The position numbers and the translations under genes were made by a program. Below are positions 53,911 to 62,491 of a DNA stretch of 64,000 nucleotides, piece by piece. The first letter of the stretch is position 1. Each line of letters starts with the position of its first letter. The notes below the pieces were generated by a model. The model searched no databases, was not told the DNA's origin, and saw only the letters and a list, made by a program, of their open reading frames with translations. The stretch is from Ureibacillus manganicus DSM 26584 (lineage in GTDB: Bacteria; Bacillota; Bacilli; Bacillales_A; Planococcaceae). The stretch lies in NCBI RefSeq assembly GCF_000772945.1, contig NZ_JPVN01000001.1, positions 281,993-345,992 of the forward strand, in the 5' to 3' direction.

Positions 53911-56301
53911 TTAACGTAATAATTGAAGTACTCCTTGTGGTTGTTGGTTTGCTTGAGCCAACATAGCTTGAGCAGCTTGAGAAAGGATAGAGTTTTTAGT
54001 TTGTTCCATCATTTCTTTTGCCATATCTACGTCACGTACACGAGATTCAGCAGCTGTTAAGTTTTCACTAGCAGTACCTAAGTTATTAATTGTGTGCTCT
54101 AAACGGTTTTGGAATGCACCAAGTTTAGAACGCTCTGAAGATACTGATTTGATTGCCCCATCTAAAACCTCAATTGCTGCTGTAGCAGATTCAGATGAAG
54201 TAATATCTAGAGAATACTCTTCAGTTGTATTACTTGTACCATTTGTCGCTGCTGTAGTTGATGTCCACTTAGCACCAGCAATAGCCTCACCATTACTGTT
54301 TTTTATAGCTTCAGTATTATCTTTAGAACTGATTCCTAATGCATCAGAACGCATATCATTAATATTTACTGCAAATGTTTGACCATTGTTAGCACCAATC
54401 TGCATTAGTAATGATTGATCGTTTACTCCGCCTTCAACTTCAAATGTTGCAGTACCATTTGTAGCATCAGCTATATCCATAGTCAATCCATTACCCCAGT
54501 CTATACTACCTGCAGTAATATCAGCCGAAATGTCAGTTTTGCTTGCTATAGTAGTTGCTCCAAGCTTTAGCTCGGCTCCTGTTGTTGCGTTATCAACCAC
54601 ATCAAATGTTGCAGTTCCAACAGCAATTGGATCCGCACCCGTTGTAAATGAAATTCCATTACCGAAATTATATGATCCGTTTGATGCAAGGTTAATTGTT
54701 CCTACACCAGATACTGCGTCTCCATTACTATCTTGGAGTTCAGCCGTATATACATCAGCATTTTCAACTACAATTGTTGAACTTTCTTCATTACCAGTAC
54801 CAGCAGTGTAATCCGCAAGATTATTACTTAATGTAACTTGTACACCAGTAGCTGCATTTATTGTATCCCCAAGTGATGCAGCATTATATGCACCGCCATT
54901 CACCGATACATTAATATCATTTTGAATATCAAAATCTGTTGTTTTTCCTGTAATTAAAGTATTTCCATTTCCAATATCAAGGGTAAAATCAACACCGTTT
55001 GCATCAGTAATTGTCGCAGTTCCTGTTACATCTGTCGCATCTACTGTTACACTACCTTGTGAAGTAGCACCTTTAAATAGTTCGAGTTTAGTGTCAACAT
55101 CAAAGGTATTAGAACCAGACTCATTAGCTCCATCCATAGCAGTATTAACACCAGCAACTGTTGTAAAAGAAATACCAGTTGCTGTACCACCACTAAATAC
55201 CTCATATGTTTGTACATTGTTATCCAATGTTACAGCATCACCAATATTGACTCCAAGTGCATCTTTAAATTGCGCAGTGAATACACCTGATGTTCCAACT
55301 TCAGCAAATTCAACAGTAAATCCATTGCCTGCAGCAACAGAAGCTGTGTCACTAAATTGCACACCACTAATATAGTTAGCATTTGCTGTACCGGCTGAAG
55401 TGCTTCCAGCTACCGCTGTAGATTTAATAGAATATGATCCATCTACACCTGCATCATCAGCTATTGCTACAGCAGTAATACCTGTATTTCCACCATTTAC
55501 AAAAGAAGTAACAGAATCTAAACGTTGAACATCAACAGTAGTAGTTCCCGTTGAAGCTGTGTTTGCAACCGTAACTGAACCTACAGTATCTTCAATTGTA
55601 CTAGAATCGCTATCTAATGATTTTGTTTGAGTTAAAGAAACATCAATTTTATAAGAGCCTTCATTTAATCCTGTTGTAGATGCAGCATCAATGTTAGAAA
55701 TGCCTGTTGAAGCATAGTTTTCATTAGCAGTAGACTGTGTTACAGTATCGGCAATTACTACACTATAGTTTCCTGCTTCTAGACTTGACTTATTATCTAA
55801 TGAAACATTTGATACTGTTGTTGTACCTGCTGCAAATGGGTTATCAGTAGTATTTAAATTCACAACCCCAGCTTTATCAGAAATATTACCATTTAATAAT
55901 GACTTTTTATTAAATTCTGTTGTATTACCGATACGGTTAATTTCAGAAGTTAATTGGTTCATTTCTTCTTGAAGATATTGACGGTCTTCTAATTCATTTG
56001 TACCGTTGGCTGCTTGGTTTGCAAGCTCACGCATACGTTGTAGGATAGAGTGAGTTTCGTTTAACGCACCTTCTGCTGTTTGGATTAAAGAGATAGCATC
56101 TTGCGAGTTACGAGAAGCCATATCTAGACCACGGATTTGTGAACGCATTTTTTCAGAGATTGCTAGACCTGCAGCATCATCACCTGCACGGTTAATACGT
56201 AGACCTGAAGATAATTTTTCCATTGATTTTGCTTGTCCTGCATTACCAGCAGTTAACTGACGGTAAGTGTTAAGAGCAGCAATATTGTGATTAATTCTCA
56301 T
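53911..56301 (-). CDS. hag: Flagellin (Hag), very long central domain
   Basis: 796-residue filament protein, against about 304 in B. subtilis. Conserved D0/D1 ends are intact: N-terminal MRINHNIAALNTYRQL ... SSGLRINRAGDDAAGLAISEKM, and C-terminal NRLEHTINNLG ... AQANQQPQGVLQLLR. Residues about 165-690 are a Thr/Ala/Gly/Asp-rich beta region with loosely repeated modules (NFGNGISFTT..., DWGNGLTMDI..., GTATFDV), probably exposed D2/D3 domains. No cysteine is evident. AAGGAGG lies eight bases before the ATG; sigma-D promoter and CsrA site precede it. Confidence 0.96.
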   Translation of the reverse strand: MRINHNIAALNTYRQLTAGNAGQAKSMEKLSSGLRINRAGDDAAGLAISEKMRSQIRGLDMASRNSQDAISLIQTAEGALNETHSILQRMRELANQAANGTNELEDRQYLQEEMNQLTSEINRIGNTTEFNKKSLLNGNISDKAGVVNLNTTDNPFAAGTTTVSNVSLDNKSSLEAGNYSVVIADTVTQSTANENYASTGISNIDAASTTGLNEGSYKIDVSLTQTKSLDSDSSTIEDTVGSVTVANTASTGTTTVDVQRLDSVTSFVNGGNTGITAVAIADDAGVDGSYSIKSTAVAGSTSAGTANANYISGVQFSDTASVAAGNGFTVEFAEVGTSGVFTAQFKDALGVNIGDAVTLDNNVQTYEVFSGGTATGISFTTVAGVNTAMDGANESGSNTFDVDTKLELFKGATSQGSVTVDATDVTGTATITDANGVDFTLDIGNGNTLITGKTTDFDIQNDINVSVNGGAYNAASLGDTINAATGVQVTLSNNLADYTAGTGNEESSTIVVENADVYTAELQDSNGDAVSGVGTINLASNGSYNFGNGISFTTGADPIAVGTATFDVVDNATTGAELKLGATTIASKTDISADITAGSIDWGNGLTMDIADATNGTATFEVEGGVNDQSLLMQIGANNGQTFAVNINDMRSDALGISSKDNTEAIKNSNGEAIAGAKWTSTTAATNGTSNTTEEYSLDITSSESATAAIEVLDGAIKSVSSERSKLGAFQNRLEHTINNLGTASENLTAAESRVRDVDMAKEMMEQTKNSILSQAAQAMLAQANQQPQGVLQLLR

Positions 56302-56309
56302 TATTAGTT

Positions 56310-56345
56310 CCTCCTTGGAATTTACTGCTCACATCCTTGTGAGCA
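56310..56345 (-). promoter_or_regulatory. CsrA-binding hairpin and Shine-Dalgarno of hag
   Basis: In the hag leader TGCTCAC and GTGAGCA (56326-56332 and 56339-56345) form a perfect 7-bp stem holding AAGGAT in the loop, so ACAAGGATGT matches the CsrA consensus (GGA in a hairpin loop). A second GGA-containing site overlaps the ribosome site AAGGAGG (56310-56316). This is the two-site arrangement by which CsrA represses hag in B. subtilis. Confidence 0.85.
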
Positions 56346-56405
56346 TTTTGTGTATGTACAAGAAATTCGAGTCGGCCGTTCTCTATTTTCTTGCTTACAT
56401 ATTTA

Positions 56406-56431
56406 ATATCGGATTGACTCGAATTAGTTTA
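56406..56431 (-). promoter_or_regulatory. Sigma-D promoter of hag
   Basis: Minus strand TAAA (56428-56431), 14 bp, TCCGATAT (56406-56413), one base from consensus GCCGATAT. It leaves a leader of about 95 nt containing the CsrA hairpin. Confidence 0.85.
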
Positions 56432-56463
56432 ATAGTTTTTAAAATTTTTTTGTGAAATTTCGA

Positions 56464-56679
56464 CTATTTTTTTGTATTTTTTAATAGTTCGATATTCTTT
56501 ACTATTGCTTCTATATTGGAAGCTGATACATCTTGTCTAAGTTCACCGCGAACGACTTCTATATTTCTCGGAGCTCTAATGCCAATCTTCACCTGTTCCC
56601 CTTTTACTTCTGAAATAAAAATCTCTACGTCTTCCCCAATCCAAATCGTTTCACCAACTTTACGAGAGAGTACTAACAT
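56464..56679 (-). CDS. csrA: Carbon storage regulator / flagellin translational repressor CsrA
   Basis: 71-residue RNA-binding dimer. MLVLSRKVGETIWIGEDVEIFISEVKGEQVKIGIRAP is the conserved core; the critical Arg in LSRKVGE and the C-terminal EVVRGELRQD segment are present. Starts four bases after the fliW stop. It should repress hag by binding the hairpin at 56326-56345, and be held off by FliW. Confidence 0.97.
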   Translation of the reverse strand: MLVLSRKVGETIWIGEDVEIFISEVKGEQVKIGIRAPRNIEVVRGELRQDVSASNIEAIVKNIELLKNTKK

Positions 56680-56683
56680 ATAC

Positions 56684-57121
56684 TCACCCCTTTACACTTT
56701 CAAAAGAAATTTTATGTCGGATTGCGTAGTCTTCATTGTCTAAAATGACTTGTTTTGCTTTTCTATTATTGGTATTTAATACAATTGGGGCTTTTAAATT
56801 CACTGTTGAATCAGAGAGCGTATCTTTTAATGATACTATTGCAAATACAGCTACTTCGTTTTCGTTTTGAATATTTAAGGAGTGAAGTGTCGCTTCATCT
56901 AACTCAAAATTATAATTCTCTGTTAAAGCGTACGGGCTTGTTATTATAAAAGCTAGACCTTCTGTTCGTGTCGATTGTAGTATTTGGAATACACTATTTT
57001 CTTCAATGGGCAAAGAAACAAAATTCTTTTCTTCCTCAAAGCCTGGGATTCCATGTTCAAACCAAATCATTTCCTTTGGATTGATCTCTATTTCACCCAT
57101 ATATGCTGTTTTGATTTTCAT
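56684..57121 (-). CDS. fliW: Flagellar assembly factor FliW
   Basis: 145-residue cytoplasmic protein. The family pattern FEHGIPGFEEEKNFVSLP is visible at residues 23-40, and the C-terminal RKAKQVILDNEDYAIRHKI. It binds either flagellin or CsrA, so that hag translation is switched on only when flagellin is exported. Encoded directly before csrA, as in most Bacillales. Confidence 0.95.
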   Translation of the reverse strand: MKIKTAYMGEIEINPKEMIWFEHGIPGFEEEKNFVSLPIEENSVFQILQSTRTEGLAFIITSPYALTENYNFELDEATLHSLNIQNENEVAVFAIVSLKDTLSDSTVNLKAPIVLNTNNRKAKQVILDNEDYAIRHKISFESVKG

Positions 57122-57146
57122 ATTTTTAACTCCTTTTAATTAAAGG

Positions 57147-57701
57147 TTAGATGATCCAATCAATTTTTATAGACGGCTTTTGTAGCATTTCCACATCTAC
57201 TGAGCCTGGTGTATATTGATGTATTGGTTTATTGATCTTGGTATTGTTAATTACTTTTTGTGGTTCCACATTAATATCTAATTTCGCTGGATCGAAGTTA
57301 ATCTTTACACTACCAGCTTGTGGCGTAAACTTAATTCCTAAACTAGTGTACGTTTGTTGACCCCAACGTTTGGCATGTTCAACAATGGGATTTCCCCCAT
57401 TTTCAATACGCATGAGATCATTGCCTTCCTGGGCACGCCTAGCAACTCCTTCTAATGACTCTTGCATTGCTTTTTGGGTAATTTCAGCAGTCCTACTACG
57501 AGTATTTTTCATCTCTAAATCTTCTCTTGCTTGAAAAGAATCAATAGTCAACTTTGATTTTGATGTTTCAATGGTTAGTTTTGCTTTTGGCTGTTGAAGG
57601 TCAAGGTCTGCTTTAGGTTGTTCTATTTTTTGAATAGGTTGTTGTATGTTTAGGCCAATTTGTGCTTTAGTTGTTTGAATTTGAAGTTTTGGGAAATTCA
57701 T
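57147..57701 (-). CDS. yviE: YviE-like flagellar region protein (DUF6470)
   Basis: 184-residue protein of unknown role, always found between flgL and fliW in Bacilli. The N-terminus repeats a short pattern (IQTTKAQIGLNIQQP, PKADLDLQQPKAKLTIETSKSKLTID), and the middle RRAQEGNDLMRIENGGNPI is the conserved block. GGGGGAG lies five bases before the ATG. A terminator-like hairpin separates it from flgL, so its expression may differ from flgKL. Confidence 0.82.
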   Translation of the reverse strand: MNFPKLQIQTTKAQIGLNIQQPIQKIEQPKADLDLQQPKAKLTIETSKSKLTIDSFQAREDLEMKNTRSRTAEITQKAMQESLEGVARRAQEGNDLMRIENGGNPIVEHAKRWGQQTYTSLGIKFTPQAGSVKINFDPAKLDINVEPQKVINNTKINKPIHQYTPGSVDVEMLQKPSIKIDWII

Positions 57702-57720
57702 CTTTTCTCCCCCTTTAAAG

Positions 57721-57750
57721 AAAGCGTTTGGAGACTAGTCCAAACGCTTT
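57721..57750 (-). terminator. Intrinsic terminator or attenuator between flgL and yviE
   Basis: Perfect 12-bp stem AAAGCGTTTGGA/TCCAAACGCTTT with a 6-base loop, four bases past flgL. The trailing TTTCTTT on the minus strand is a weak U-run, so partial read-through is likely. Confidence 0.75.
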
Positions 57751-57753
57751 TCA

Positions 57754-58656
57754 TTATCTTAGAAAATCAACTAATGTTGGTTGAATAATTCGTCCACCTA
57801 CAGAAAGGGCTGCCCGGTGTATTGATTCTTGAGTAATCATTTCCGTAATTGCTTTTTCATAGTCAATGTCTTCATTTTCAGACATTCGTTTGGTTGCAAT
57901 AATCTCTTGTGATTGGAGACGTGCATCCATTAATTCGACACGGTTTTGCCGAGCGCCAATATCAGCTCTAGTTTTTATTAATTCATCCATATTATTAGAA
58001 ATTGTTTGCAGATGCTGTGAAAGATCTTTACCAGTTTTGCCAGCAGTAATATCTGAGTTTATTTGTTGGAATGTACGATCAATCTCATTAAATAATTCAA
58101 TTGGTGTCGTGTTTACTTTTAGCTTAATACCATCAAACACTTCAATTTCAATTGATTTTTCGAATGCTTCATCAGTTGTTGCTGGATCAGAACCAGTTTC
58201 ATATTTCTTTGTATCTGTATTAAAAGGTGGGGTAGTTGTTTTCGTACCACTAAATATATATCGATTTCCTATTTTTGTATTAGATAAATTTTGTACATGT
58301 TGTCTTAACTGTTGTAATTCACTATTAATTTTTTCGCGGTCTTCTTTTGTATTAGTATCACTTGATACCTGAACCATTAATTCATTAGCACGTTGTAATG
58401 TTGAACCGATTTTATCGAAAGTATCATCTGTTGTATCTAACCAATTATACGCTTCACCAATATTTCGAGAGAATTGTTCAACATTATTTAATTGTGTTCG
58501 GTACCCAATACCTTTCATAGCAACAACTGGATCATCAGAAGGGCGAGTAACTTTTTTTCCAGTATTGATTTGCTCTTGGATTTTACCCAACTTAGAGTAG
58601 CTGTTTGATAGATTTTTAAGCATATTTCCCGAAAGCATTGATTGTGTGACACGCAT
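57754..58656 (-). CDS. flgL: Flagellar hook-filament junction protein 3, FlgL
   Basis: 300-residue junction protein. N-terminal MRVTQSMLSGNMLKNLSNSYSKLGKIQEQINTGKKVTRPSDDP and C-terminal ALSVGGRIIQPTLVDFLR are the conserved D0/D1 regions shared with flagellin. Normal length. It follows flgK by 15 bp, and they are made together as junction partners. Confidence 0.95.
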   Translation of the reverse strand: MRVTQSMLSGNMLKNLSNSYSKLGKIQEQINTGKKVTRPSDDPVVAMKGIGYRTQLNNVEQFSRNIGEAYNWLDTTDDTFDKIGSTLQRANELMVQVSSDTNTKEDREKINSELQQLRQHVQNLSNTKIGNRYIFSGTKTTTPPFNTDTKKYETGSDPATTDEAFEKSIEIEVFDGIKLKVNTTPIELFNEIDRTFQQINSDITAGKTGKDLSQHLQTISNNMDELIKTRADIGARQNRVELMDARLQSQEIIATKRMSENEDIDYEKAITEMITQESIHRAALSVGGRIIQPTLVDFLR

Positions 58657-58671
58657 TGTTGTTACCTCCTA

Positions 58672-60327
58672 CTATAATCCAACTCGACCCAAGCCGTTTA
58701 TGATTTTATCTAATGTTTCGTCGATTACAGTAATCATTCGGGCATTTGCATTATAGGCTTGCTGGAATGTAATCATATTTGTCATTTCTTCATCAAGAGA
58801 AACTGAACTTATGGATGCACGGCGTTCAGTAACTGCTTGTTGAAGAGTTTGAGCGTTGTATTGTAATCGATAAGCTTGTTGACCATCTACACCAAGTTGA
58901 CCAATTAATCCTTCAAAATATGTTTGCACACTTACATCCTCTAGTGCATCAATCTTAGTGAATTTAACATTTGCAAGATTTAAGGCATTTTTACCGTTCC
59001 CAGGTTCCGGATTAGGAATAAATACACCTAAAGATTCTTCTATTTCTTGTGAATCAGAAGCAGCGATTAAATTTTGATCATTAATTAGGCGTGAAGAAAC
59101 ATAAATATTACCAGCAGTAATACCATCTACTGCTTCATTATCATTTGGGTTAACCGCACCATTTTCCACGAAAAAGTTTTCACCAGTATTTCCACTTAAA
59201 TCGGTTCCCAATTTATGCACTCTATTAAACTCACTTGCAAACTCCTGTGCCATTAGATTCAAGTTTGAAAGCATTTGTGGGAGTAGTCCTCTTTCAATGG
59301 GAAGTCCATTTGCGTCAATACCAGATTTGTATCCATATGATTCTACAAGACCTTTATATTTTCCTAATGCGCTGAAACTACTAATGTTATTTATAGTTTG
59401 TTCGGTTGTACTCCAATCGTTACTTAAAAATGTTTCTGTTTTATCTTCATTAACTTTTACTATATGTAATCCAGTAACCGCACCGTTTGGGGTAATTCCA
59501 TCTGTTTCTGTATCAAGTCCAGAATTCCTAAGTTGTGCATAGTTTTTTCCATCTACAAGTTTTATCGTTTTACCATTTGTTAATTTTAATGAAACCGTTA
59601 ATGATCCTTCAGCAATAGCTAACGAATTACCACCAGATTTTACTTGTTCAATTTCAACAGGAAAATATGTTGATAGTTGATCTATTAAATTATCACGAGC
59701 ATCGTATAAGTCATTTGGCATGTAACCATTTGGTTCTACAGCGATAATTTGTTGGTTGAGACTAGCAATTTGTTCGAGTATTGAATTTGTATCCTTTAAT
59801 AATATCCCAATTTCTTCTCCGGCATTTTCTTTTAGTTGATTAATTGAGTTGGACATATAGTGAAAAGAATCAGCCACTGCTATAGCTCTTTGTACTACTA
59901 CAGCACGTGCTCCACCATCTTCTGGATTCACGTTTAAATCTTGTAGAGAATTCCAAAACTCGTTCATTGATTTTGCTAACCCATAATCTGAAGGTTCATT
60001 TAAAATATCTTCCATTTGTGTAATGTTATGCGATCTTGCTTCCCAATAACCAAGCTTATTTGTCTCTTGTCTAAATTGTTTATCAACAAAATCATCTCGA
60101 ACACGTTGAACTGCAGAAGCTTGGACTCCTGTACCGATAAATCCAGCTGTTTTTGGAGTATCTAAACCTACCCCAGGATATCCTAATGTAGGTTCCATAT
60201 TTACTTTTTGACGTGAGTAGCCAACTGTATTCGCATTACTAATATTATGCCCTGTTGTATATAAAGCGCTTTGCTGTGTGAATAGTCCGCGCTTGCTTGC
60301 TTCTAAACCCATAAATGTGGAGCGCAT
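58672..60327 (-). CDS. flgK: Flagellar hook-associated protein 1, FlgK
   Basis: 551-residue junction protein that begins the hook-filament transition. N-terminal MGLEASKRGLFTQQSALYTTGHNISNANTVGYSRQ and C-terminal LDEEMTNMITFQQAYNANARMITVIDETLDKIINGLGRVGL are the rod-hook-type conserved ends. Start ATG at 60327 has GGAGGAG upstream. It lies after flgN, separated by a hairpin. Confidence 0.96.
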   Translation of the reverse strand: MRSTFMGLEASKRGLFTQQSALYTTGHNISNANTVGYSRQKVNMEPTLGYPGVGLDTPKTAGFIGTGVQASAVQRVRDDFVDKQFRQETNKLGYWEARSHNITQMEDILNEPSDYGLAKSMNEFWNSLQDLNVNPEDGGARAVVVQRAIAVADSFHYMSNSINQLKENAGEEIGILLKDTNSILEQIASLNQQIIAVEPNGYMPNDLYDARDNLIDQLSTYFPVEIEQVKSGGNSLAIAEGSLTVSLKLTNGKTIKLVDGKNYAQLRNSGLDTETDGITPNGAVTGLHIVKVNEDKTETFLSNDWSTTEQTINNISSFSALGKYKGLVESYGYKSGIDANGLPIERGLLPQMLSNLNLMAQEFASEFNRVHKLGTDLSGNTGENFFVENGAVNPNDNEAVDGITAGNIYVSSRLINDQNLIAASDSQEIEESLGVFIPNPEPGNGKNALNLANVKFTKIDALEDVSVQTYFEGLIGQLGVDGQQAYRLQYNAQTLQQAVTERRASISSVSLDEEMTNMITFQQAYNANARMITVIDETLDKIINGLGRVGL

Positions 60328-60358
60328 TAGTCGTCTCCTCCTTTAAATCAAAAATTTA

Positions 60359-60379
60359 GTGTGGAGGATTACTCCACAC
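60359..60379 (-). terminator. Hairpin between flgN and flgK
   Basis: Perfect 8-bp stem GTGTGGAG/CTCCACAC, loop GATTA, followed on the minus strand by TAAATTTTT. It could be a partial terminator or processing site. Confidence 0.55.
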
Positions 60380-60391
60380 ACACTTTACTTC

Positions 60392-60892
60392 TTATGCTTG
60401 CGAATCAAAAATTGATTTTTTCGGTTGTACATTTGGCCCTTTTACTTCTTTACCTGTGTAATTTATTTGTGTTTCAGGTGGGCGTACCAGTTCAAGCGAC
60501 ATATTAACAAATTGCAATGATTGAAAAATAAGTTTTTGATTTAACTCGTTCTGACTTTTAAGTTCATCAACGACTTGCACTAAGCGAGATCGTACTTGTT
60601 GCAATTGTTCACGTTCATTTTCGGAATTAGCAACATCGATAACATCAGCAACAGTAGGGATGTCAGAGAAATCGATTCCTTTCGATTTTAGGTAATCCGT
60701 TACCATAACTTGACGCTGTTTTTCGATTGTTTCGATAGCCGCTACATGGGATTGTTCGTTTTTTAATATTTGGTAAAGTTCAACCATGTCACCCTTTTTA
60801 ACAACTTCCGTTTTTTTCAGGGCCAGTTCAAGCAAACTTTTATGCACTTTTTCAAGTTTTTCTAGAATCTCTACGATTGGTTGTACTGACAT
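60392..60892 (-). CDS. flgN: FlgN-like flagellar chaperone (YvyG)
   Basis: 166-residue, nearly all-helical export chaperone for FlgK and FlgL. Long amphipathic helices (LEKLEKVHKSLLELALKKTEVVKKGD, then EREQLQQVRSRLVQVVDELKSQNELNQKLIFQSL) and the position between flgM and flgK identify it. C-terminal about 25 residues look disordered. It follows flgM by 20 bp with no terminator. Confidence 0.88.
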   Translation of the reverse strand: MSVQPIVEILEKLEKVHKSLLELALKKTEVVKKGDMVELYQILKNEQSHVAAIETIEKQRQVMVTDYLKSKGIDFSDIPTVADVIDVANSENEREQLQQVRSRLVQVVDELKSQNELNQKLIFQSLQFVNMSLELVRPPETQINYTGKEVKGPNVQPKKSIFDSQA

Positions 60893-60912
60893 TGGTTTGA
60901 ACTCCTTTTGTA

Positions 60913-61173
60913 TTATTTACGGTAATATTTCAACAAATCTTCAGCTACTTTACGTGCATCAACTTTATATTCACCAGATTCGATTTGTTGTTTGATTGCT
61001 GATACTTTTTCAGCTCGCTCTGTATTTACTGTTGAATTGACTTGCATTTCTTTAGCTGCAGATGAAATTTCAATTTTGTCTGCGAAAGGTGTATTTGCAC
61101 TAGCAGATTTAATTTTTTGCTGTTGTTTATTGTAAGGATTAATATTATTAACGCCATAAGAAGTAATTTTCAC
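60913..61173 (-). CDS. flgM: Anti-sigma-D factor FlgM
   Basis: 86-residue inhibitor of the flagellar sigma factor. The C-terminal sigma-binding helices (ERAEKVSAIKQQIESGEYKVDARKVAEDLLKYYR) are conserved. The GTG at 61171-61173 has GGAGGGG five bases before it and gives the N-terminus MKITSYGVNNINPY, which matches the family; the ATG farther upstream overlaps the ribosome site. A sigma-D-like element is seen at 61209-61235. Confidence 0.92.
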   Translation of the reverse strand: MKITSYGVNNINPYNKQQQKIKSASANTPFADKIEISSAAKEMQVNSTVNTERAEKVSAIKQQIESGEYKVDARKVAEDLLKYYRK

Positions 61174-61208
61174 AATTACCCCTCCTTTCATAATCATTGT
61201 TACTTATT

Positions 61209-61235
61209 ATTTCGGTAAGTTCACAAAAATGTTAA
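61209..61235 (-). promoter_or_regulatory. Possible sigma-D promoter of flgM
   Basis: Minus strand TTAA (61232-61235), 15 bp, ACCGAAAT (61209-61216). CCGA core and spacing fit, but the -35 and outer -10 bases are weak. Position (36 bp before the GTG) fits autoregulation of flgM. Confidence 0.4.
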
Positions 61236-61273
61236 TAACAAATTCAAAAAAACAATCTTAAAAGGTAAAGTGA

Positions 61274-61350
61274 ACAAAAAAACTTACATTTTGGCTTGAA
61301 TTACTTTCAATACATAAAAACATTGATAGTATAGTGCCAAAATGTAAGCT
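61274..61350 (-). terminator. Long-loop terminator between yvyF and flgM
   Basis: CTTACATTTTGGC (61283-61295) pairs perfectly with GCCAAAATGTAAG (61336-61348), 13 bp, over a 40-base loop. Seven U residues follow on the minus strand. It lies seven bases past the yvyF stop. Confidence 0.75.
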
Positions 61351-61354
61351 TGTA

Positions 61355-61765
61355 TCAATTCCTTTCAGATAAATATGTCCCTTTTTCACGATTCTTAATT
61401 TCTTCCCTGAATTCTTTTGCAGCTTCAAATGTTCTTAAATCAGATTTTAACTCAGAAGTACAATTTTCACAAAGCTTTCCTTGATTTGTAAGGCGACCAC
61501 AATTATCACATGGATAGCCTAAATTTGGGAAAACTGCAGGATGCAAACGTCCTTTACGAACCCAAGTGTAAAGCATTTCTTCTTTTACACCAGTCGCTTC
61601 AACAATACGCTCAACTGTTGCAGCCCTATTTTCACGTTTTCTAAGAAAACGGTAAACAATTTGATACATATCTTCTTCTTGTTGAGCACATTTGTGACAA
61701 ATGTCTCTTACACCTATATAGTTAAAAAACTCACCACAGCTTGGGCAATTTCTTAATTCAGCCAT
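61355..61765 (-). CDS. yvyF: YvyF, flagellar operon zinc-ribbon protein
   Basis: 136-residue protein of the TIGR03826 family between comF genes and flgM. Two zinc ribbons are visible: CPSC ... CHKC (about 8-27) and CDNC ... CENC (about 87-102), with a helix-turn-helix-like middle (AATVERIVEATGVKEEMLYTWVRKGRL) that may bind DNA. Role unknown; it regulates flgM in some reports on relatives. It is separated from flgM by a terminator. Confidence 0.88.
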   Translation of the reverse strand: MAELRNCPSCGEFFNYIGVRDICHKCAQQEEDMYQIVYRFLRKRENRAATVERIVEATGVKEEMLYTWVRKGRLHPAVFPNLGYPCDNCGRLTNQGKLCENCTSELKSDLRTFEAAKEFREEIKNREKGTYLSERN

Positions 61766-61882
61766 TTATATTCCCCCAATTAATACAGTTCTATATGTTT
61801 TATCTATTTTTAGTTAAATGCTACTATCCAACTTTCAAAAAGTAAATGAAGTTCACTATTTTTATAATTTTACATGTAAGGA

Positions 61883-62491
61883 TTAACCTCTAATTAATGT
61901 AAATGCCTTTACTGATCTTCCTCCTTTTTGTAATAGTAAGTTTTGCGCGTGTTTGATGGTAGTTCCGGTAGTAATAATATCGTCCACAAGGATAATATCT
62001 TTATTTTTCACGCTGACATTTTGTTTTAGTTTGAATAATTGAGGTGTGTTGATCCGTTCTTCACGGGATTTCTGAGCTTGTGTTTCAATGGTTAGTTTTT
62101 CTAAGAAATGTTTAAAGGGGATATTTGCTGCTATTAATAGTTCATCTATGTGCGCAAAGGTTCGTTCTTTAAGTTTTAATTCGTGAATTGGAATGGGAAC
62201 GATGATTTCTTGGCGTTTGGACAAGTGTTTTCTTAGTTGATTACGAAATACTTTCGCAAGGACAACATCATGCATAAATTTATATCGATGAAGGTAATCT
62301 TGCATTTTGTCGTTGTATTTAAATAGTGAAATTACATCGGCTGAATTTTCGGTTTTGAGTACAGGCTCAAACTCATTCTCACATTCCGCACAAATTGTTT
62401 TAGGGTATTCATTCCCCAATAGCGATTTCCAAGTCACACTATCATTAAGTGGTGTACCACACAGTAAACAATCATATATTTCCTTCTTCAA
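61883..62491 (-). CDS. comFC: Competence protein ComFC (phosphoribosyltransferase-like)
   Basis: 202-residue ComF family protein needed for DNA uptake. An N-terminal zinc motif (CLLC ... CAEC, about 8-40) is followed by the phosphoribosyltransferase core with IPIPIHELKLKERTF and the PRPP loop IILVDDIITTGTT (about 165-177). The start is TTG in GGAGGGGAG-TGGA-TTG, overlapping the comFA stop by four bases. ComFB, present between these two in B. subtilis, is missing. Confidence 0.93.
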   Translation of the reverse strand: MKKEIYDCLLCGTPLNDSVTWKSLLGNEYPKTICAECENEFEPVLKTENSADVISLFKYNDKMQDYLHRYKFMHDVVLAKVFRNQLRKHLSKRQEIIVPIPIHELKLKERTFAHIDELLIAANIPFKHFLEKLTIETQAQKSREERINTPQLFKLKQNVSVKNKDIILVDDIITTGTTIKHAQNLLLQKGGRSVKAFTLIRG

